A stretch of 53,394 nucleotides of DNA from an uncultured Collinsella sp. GTDB taxonomy: Bacteria > Actinomycetota > Coriobacteriia > Coriobacteriales > Coriobacteriaceae. A model generated the notes under the pieces. That model searched no databases. It was not told the DNA's origin and was given only the letters and a program-made list of their open reading frames with translations. Numbering within the stretch: the first letter of the stretch is position 1; each line of letters begins with the position of its first letter. Both the position numbers and the translations under genes were made by a program. Shown piece by piece: positions 50,557 to 53,394 of this stretch. Where the stretch lies: positions 1-53,394 of the forward strand of contig UQPY01000005.1 of the NCBI GenBank assembly GCA_900542965.1, in the 5' to 3' direction.

Positions 50557-50557
50557 A

Positions 50558-52228
50558 CTAAACCTCCATGACGACCGGGATGATCATCGGACGAGTGCGC
50601 GTACGGCTCCAGATAAAGTTGGAGAGCGAGTCGCGCACGGCCTTGCGAATGGCATCGGAACCGCTGCTCGTAAAGCTGAACTTGCCCTTCTCGATCGTCT
50701 TCATAATGGACGCGGAGGCATCCTCGGAGAACTGGTCATCGATGGCAAACGAGACGCCGCGGCCCGAGAACTCGATGGCCTCGATCTTCTTGTGCTTAAG
50801 CGAGACGATGGCGACGGCCGTGACCATACCGTCATTGGCGAGCTTCTGACGATCGCGCAGGACGATGGGGTCGGTATCGCCGATACGCAAGCCGTCGACG
50901 TAAACGACACCGGACTCGACGGGCGTACCGCGCTTGACGATACCACCGCGCATCTCGAGCGTGTCGCCGTTATCGAGGATAAAGATATGATCGTCCTTGA
51001 TGCCCATCTTTCGGGCCAGCTGGGCATGGGCGCGCAGATGCACGGCTTCACCGTGAACCGGCATAAAGTACGTGGGCTTGGCCATGGCCATCAGGAGCTT
51101 GAGCTCCTCCTGGCTACCGTGACCCGAGACGTGGACGAGAGCGCGGTTCTTATCCCACACGTCGCAGCCGAGCTTGGCCAGGCTGTTGACGACCTGCTGG
51201 ACGGCCTTCTCGTTGCCGGGAACGGGAGTTGCCGAGAGGATGACGGTATCGCCCTCGTGGATAGAGAGCGTCTTGTGCTCGCCGTTGGCCATGCGAGACA
51301 GGGCCGACAGCGGCTCGCCCTGCGAACCGGTGCACATGACAACGATCTTGTCGTCAGGCAGGTTATCAATGTCGAAGGCATCGATAATATCGGCATCGTC
51401 GATGTTGAGGTAGCCCAGCTCGCGCGCCACGCGGGTGTTAGTGAGCATGGAGCGACCGGTCACAACGACCTTACGGCCGCACTTGCGGGCGGCATCGCAG
51501 ATCTGCTGCAAACGATGGATATGGCTCGAGAACGACGCGACGAACACGCGACCCGGGGCGTTCTTGATGGCATGCAGCAGGTTGGGACCAACCTCGGCCT
51601 CGGACTTGGTAAAGCCGGGAACCGTGGCGTTGGTGGAGTCGGAAAGCAGCAGGTCGATGCCCTGCTTGGCAAAGCGGCTGATAGCGGCATAGTCGGGCGT
51701 GACACCATCGATGGGCGTCTGGTCGAGCTTAAAGTCGCCAGTGTGCATAACGGTGCCCTGATTGGTGCGAATGAACACGCCCAGAGCGCCGGGGATGGAG
51801 TGCGTCATCGAGAAGAAGTCGAGCGAGATGCCGCCGAGGTTGACATGGCTGCCGCCCTTAACCTCGCGGAACTTGGGCGCGCGGATGCGGAACTCAGAAA
51901 GCTTGCCCTCGATAAAGCCAAGCGTCAGCTTGCTCGAGAAGATGGGCACCTTATTGTTGAGGTCCTGCAGCAGATACGGAAGCGAACCGGTGTGGTCCTC
52001 GTGGCCGTGGGTGACGACGATACCGCGGAGCTTTTCCTCGTTCTCCAAAACATAGGTGTAGTCGGGAAGCACCAGGTCGATACCGGGCTGGGAGTCATCC
52101 GGGAACATGAGGCCGGCGTCGACGAGCACCATGTCGTCGCCGCACTCGAAGACCGTCATGTTCTTGCCGATGCCGTCAAGGCCGCCGAGCGGGATGATCT
52201 TCAAGGGAGATGATTTTTTAGCTGCCAT
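50558..52228 (-). CDS. rnj: Ribonuclease J
   Basis: RNase J is a metallo-beta-lactamase-fold enzyme that degrades RNA both 5' to 3' and internally. The 556-residue product has the metal motif THGHEDHTGSLPYLL near the start, beta-CASP motifs in VVTGRSMLTN and GSQGEPLSAL, and VSGHGSQEEL. ATG at 52228 is used although aaagga lies about 14 bases upstream, further than usual. Together with RNase Y in this window it forms the Gram-positive mRNA-decay pair. Confidence 0.96.
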   Translation of the reverse strand: MAAKKSSPLKIIPLGGLDGIGKNMTVFECGDDMVLVDAGLMFPDDSQPGIDLVLPDYTYVLENEEKLRGIVVTHGHEDHTGSLPYLLQDLNNKVPIFSSKLTLGFIEGKLSEFRIRAPKFREVKGGSHVNLGGISLDFFSMTHSIPGALGVFIRTNQGTVMHTGDFKLDQTPIDGVTPDYAAISRFAKQGIDLLLSDSTNATVPGFTKSEAEVGPNLLHAIKNAPGRVFVASFSSHIHRLQQICDAARKCGRKVVVTGRSMLTNTRVARELGYLNIDDADIIDAFDIDNLPDDKIVVMCTGSQGEPLSALSRMANGEHKTLSIHEGDTVILSATPVPGNEKAVQQVVNSLAKLGCDVWDKNRALVHVSGHGSQEELKLLMAMAKPTYFMPVHGEAVHLRAHAQLARKMGIKDDHIFILDNGDTLEMRGGIVKRGTPVESGVVYVDGLRIGDTDPIVLRDRQKLANDGMVTAVAIVSLKHKKIEAIEFSGRGVSFAIDDQFSEDASASIMKTIEKGKFSFTSSGSDAIRKAVRDSLSNFIWSRTRTRPMIIPVVMEV

Positions 52229-52270
52229 AGGTTAGTCTGGTTTCCTTTCTTCGAAACGGGTCTGGAACAA

Positions 52271-52336
52271 CCGACGGGGCGCTTCTGGCAAACCGACCGT
52301 CGGGAACGTACAACAATGCATCGCAGAGTCGATGCA
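52271..52336 (-). other. Leader hairpins upstream of rnj
   Basis: CCGACGG/CCGTCGG (52271-52277, 52297-52303) and TGCATCG/CGATGCA (52317-52323, 52330-52336) are perfect seven-base stems in the rnj leader. They are followed by an unusually distant ribosome site. They could be decay or autoregulation sites. Loop lengths are 19 and 6 bases. Confidence 0.35.
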
Positions 52337-52416
52337 ATAACCACAGTATGATACCCATTTGTACCAATACAGACCACCCATGCATTAAAGCCCCATCCAA
52401 ACCGCTCTATCCCGCC

Positions 52417-52557
52417 GGTCTGGGCTCAGCGGCCCCGTCACGGGCTAAGTTTCCTGCTCTACAGTCCTGCTCACGACGGAGGCCACATTAAGTGGCCTCC
52501 TGTTCGTGCGGAACTCGCGATAAACTTAGCCCGTGCCGGGGCCGCTGAGCCCAGACC
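52417..52557. repeat. Palindromic element C (36-base arms)
   Basis: Arms 52417-52452 and 52522-52557 are complementary at 35 of 36 positions. The 69-base interior has its own nine-base hairpin, GGAGGCCAC/GTGGCCTCC (52478-52486, 52492-52500), with a flanking CACGA/TCGTG. The interior is unlike that of elements A and B. It lies between the O-acetyltransferase stop and the rnj promoter region. The rest of the 52229-52611 gap holds only the rnj leader. Confidence 0.9.
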
Positions 52558-52611
52558 TGCCAATAAGGGACAGGTTTGTTTTAGTAGGTTTTATCTGCGG
52601 GAATGCCGAGG

Positions 52612-53232
52612 CTATGATCCAATTGCCTCGTTGTAGGCATTCAGCTGGCCTTGCCAGAGCTTACGATCGCTGTCGGTAATCTCTCGAATGATATGAGCTG
52701 GATTGCCGCCGATGATGACGTGGCTTGGAACGTCTTTAACAACAACTGAACCTGAGGCGATGACCACATCGTCTCCGACCGATACGCCTGGATTGATAAT
52801 CACGCCGCCGCCGATCCACACGTTGTTGCCGATTGTGACAGGCTTAGCATACTCAAGGTCCAGATTGCGCACATCGGCGTCAATTGGATGCCCAGCAGTA
52901 AATATACTCACATAGGGTCCTAGAAAGACGTTGTCGCCAAAGGTCACGTAATTTTCGTCCAGAATCGTCAAACCTGTATTCGCATAGAAATGGTTGCCAA
53001 ACGAAACCCTGTCACCGTGATCAAAATAAACGGGAGCCGTTAAGACCATATCGTCCGGAGCAACGCGAAAACACTTCTTTAGCTCCTCAAAGGCGCTCGA
53101 ATCAGCCCAATACTCCGACTCATTAAACAACTTCTGAGCCGCATGCACCCTACTAAACGAATGGTCGTAAACCCGATAGGGGCTATAGAGCTCCCCGGCA
53201 ATCATGCGGTCCCATTCAACCTTATTTGTCAT
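52612..53232 (-). CDS. Sugar O-acetyltransferase (maltose/galactoside acetyltransferase type)
   Basis: A 206-residue left-handed beta-helix acetyltransferase of the LacA/Maa group. An N-terminal Mac domain (MIAGELYSPYRVYD) is followed by hexapeptide repeats. The catalytic histidine is in FTAGHPIDADVRN, and the later GNNVWIGGGVIINPGV is typical. It transfers acetyl from acetyl-CoA to a sugar hydroxyl; the sugar is not known. It is the last gene before the adapter. Confidence 0.94.
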   Translation of the reverse strand: MTNKVEWDRMIAGELYSPYRVYDHSFSRVHAAQKLFNESEYWADSSAFEELKKCFRVAPDDMVLTAPVYFDHGDRVSFGNHFYANTGLTILDENYVTFGDNVFLGPYVSIFTAGHPIDADVRNLDLEYAKPVTIGNNVWIGGGVIINPGVSVGDDVVIASGSVVVKDVPSHVIIGGNPAHIIREITDSDRKLWQGQLNAYNEAIGS

Positions 53233-53266
53233 GCCAACCCCCTAGGCTAAGCGTTAGATGCGAAAA

Positions 53267-53297
53267 AGTATATCAACTAAGAACAGAAGACCAGCAA
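53267..53297 (-). promoter_or_regulatory. Possible promoter of the O-acetyltransferase gene
   Basis: On the minus strand TATACT (53267-53272) with TTGCTG (53292-53297) gives a 19-base spacer, longer than ideal. It lies 35 bases upstream of the start codon. Confidence 0.35.
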
Positions 53298-53354
53298 GCG
53301 ACCAACAGCGCTAACCAGCCCTTTTGCTTGCGCCCGGGAGGGCCGCATATGAAG

Positions 53355-53394
53355 CTGTCTCTTATACACATCTCCGAGCCCACGAGACGCGTAG
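53355..53394 (-). other. Residual Nextera library adapter (3' end of contig)
   Basis: The final 40 bases begin with the Tn5 mosaic end ctgtctcttatacacatct, then the read-2 primer part ccgagcccacgagac, then gcgtag, which sits where an i7 index begins. This is library adapter, not genome. Confidence 0.98.

Noticed and set aside
47767..52213. Long plus-strand frames over ftsK and rnj
   Set aside because: Antisense shadows of well-supported genes; His/Asp/Gly-rich translations are typical of reversed codons.

Overview
The window is one assembled contig still carrying Illumina Nextera-type adapter sequence at both ends (1-45 and 53355-53394), so real DNA runs from 46 to 54 bases before the end (53354). 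The first gene has lost its 5' end at the adapter junction. Gene content and order point to a Gram-positive, high-GC Coriobacteriia bacterium, most like Collinsella (inference). The clues are actinobacterial-type pairs (GarA/OdhI-like FHA protein next to an FtsR-like MerR regulator), the GAAC-N4-GTTC SOS box, and a strongly Firmicutes-like order elsewhere (RNase J-FtsK-RodZ-like-PgsA-CinA-RecA-RNase Y-SpoVS-MiaB).

Region 1 (46-17102, all + strand) is a dense housekeeping block: an ABC-F protein, a small membrane protein and an M50 protease, then scpA-scpB-rluB-cmk-plsC-ispH-DUF512 radical SAM-der-plsY-gpsA (chromosome segregation, ribosome maturation, phospholipid and isoprenoid synthesis), then rpe, cysteine desulfurase, a Nif3-like protein, a zinc-ribbon protein and coaBC. 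tRNA-Pro(GGG) follows at 17183-17259 with its own terminator.

Region 2 (17299-22809) looks acquired. After an AT-rich gene-free stretch beside the tRNA comes a minus-strand, very GC-rich cassette: a LanF-type ATPase, LanE and LanG-type permeases, an OmpR-family response regulator and a histidine kinase. This is the make-up of lantibiotic/antimicrobial-peptide immunity systems (LanFEG-RK, CprABC-CprKR), and no lantibiotic biosynthesis genes accompany it. Two inverted repeats lie between the cassette and the next host promoter.

Region 3 (22810-30849) holds a CDP-alcohol phosphatidyltransferase, the FHA protein, the MerR regulator, apt, a secreted NlpC/P60 hydrolase, a DegV lipid-binding protein convergent with a DUF1836 regulator (both with a shared motif in front), thioredoxin reductase and an MGDG-synthase-type glycosyltransferase. 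Two large palindromes with the same core but different, self-complementary arms (30863-30966 and 31126-31228) flank a bidirectional terminator after it.

Region 4 (31244-53232) is mostly minus strand: dut-nrdR, then an SOS module (LysM membrane protein divergent from lexA, three SOS boxes between them), a 7-TM-like protein, hflX-miaA-miaB, spoVS, a MutL-like GHKL ATPase, RNase Y, recX-recA (SOS box inside the recA promoter) and the probable rnj-ftsK-rodZ-like-yajQ-rimO-pgsA-cinA operon. A third large palindrome (52417-52557) separates rnj from a sugar O-acetyltransferase.

The main leads for follow-up are the orphan peptide-immunity cassette, the palindromes with conserved core and covarying arms, the MutL-like ATPase next to RNase Y, the YneA-like SOS protein beside lexA, the hairpin covering the nrdR start codon, and the motif shared by degV and the DUF1836 gene. 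All calls come from reading the sequence; no database search was run.
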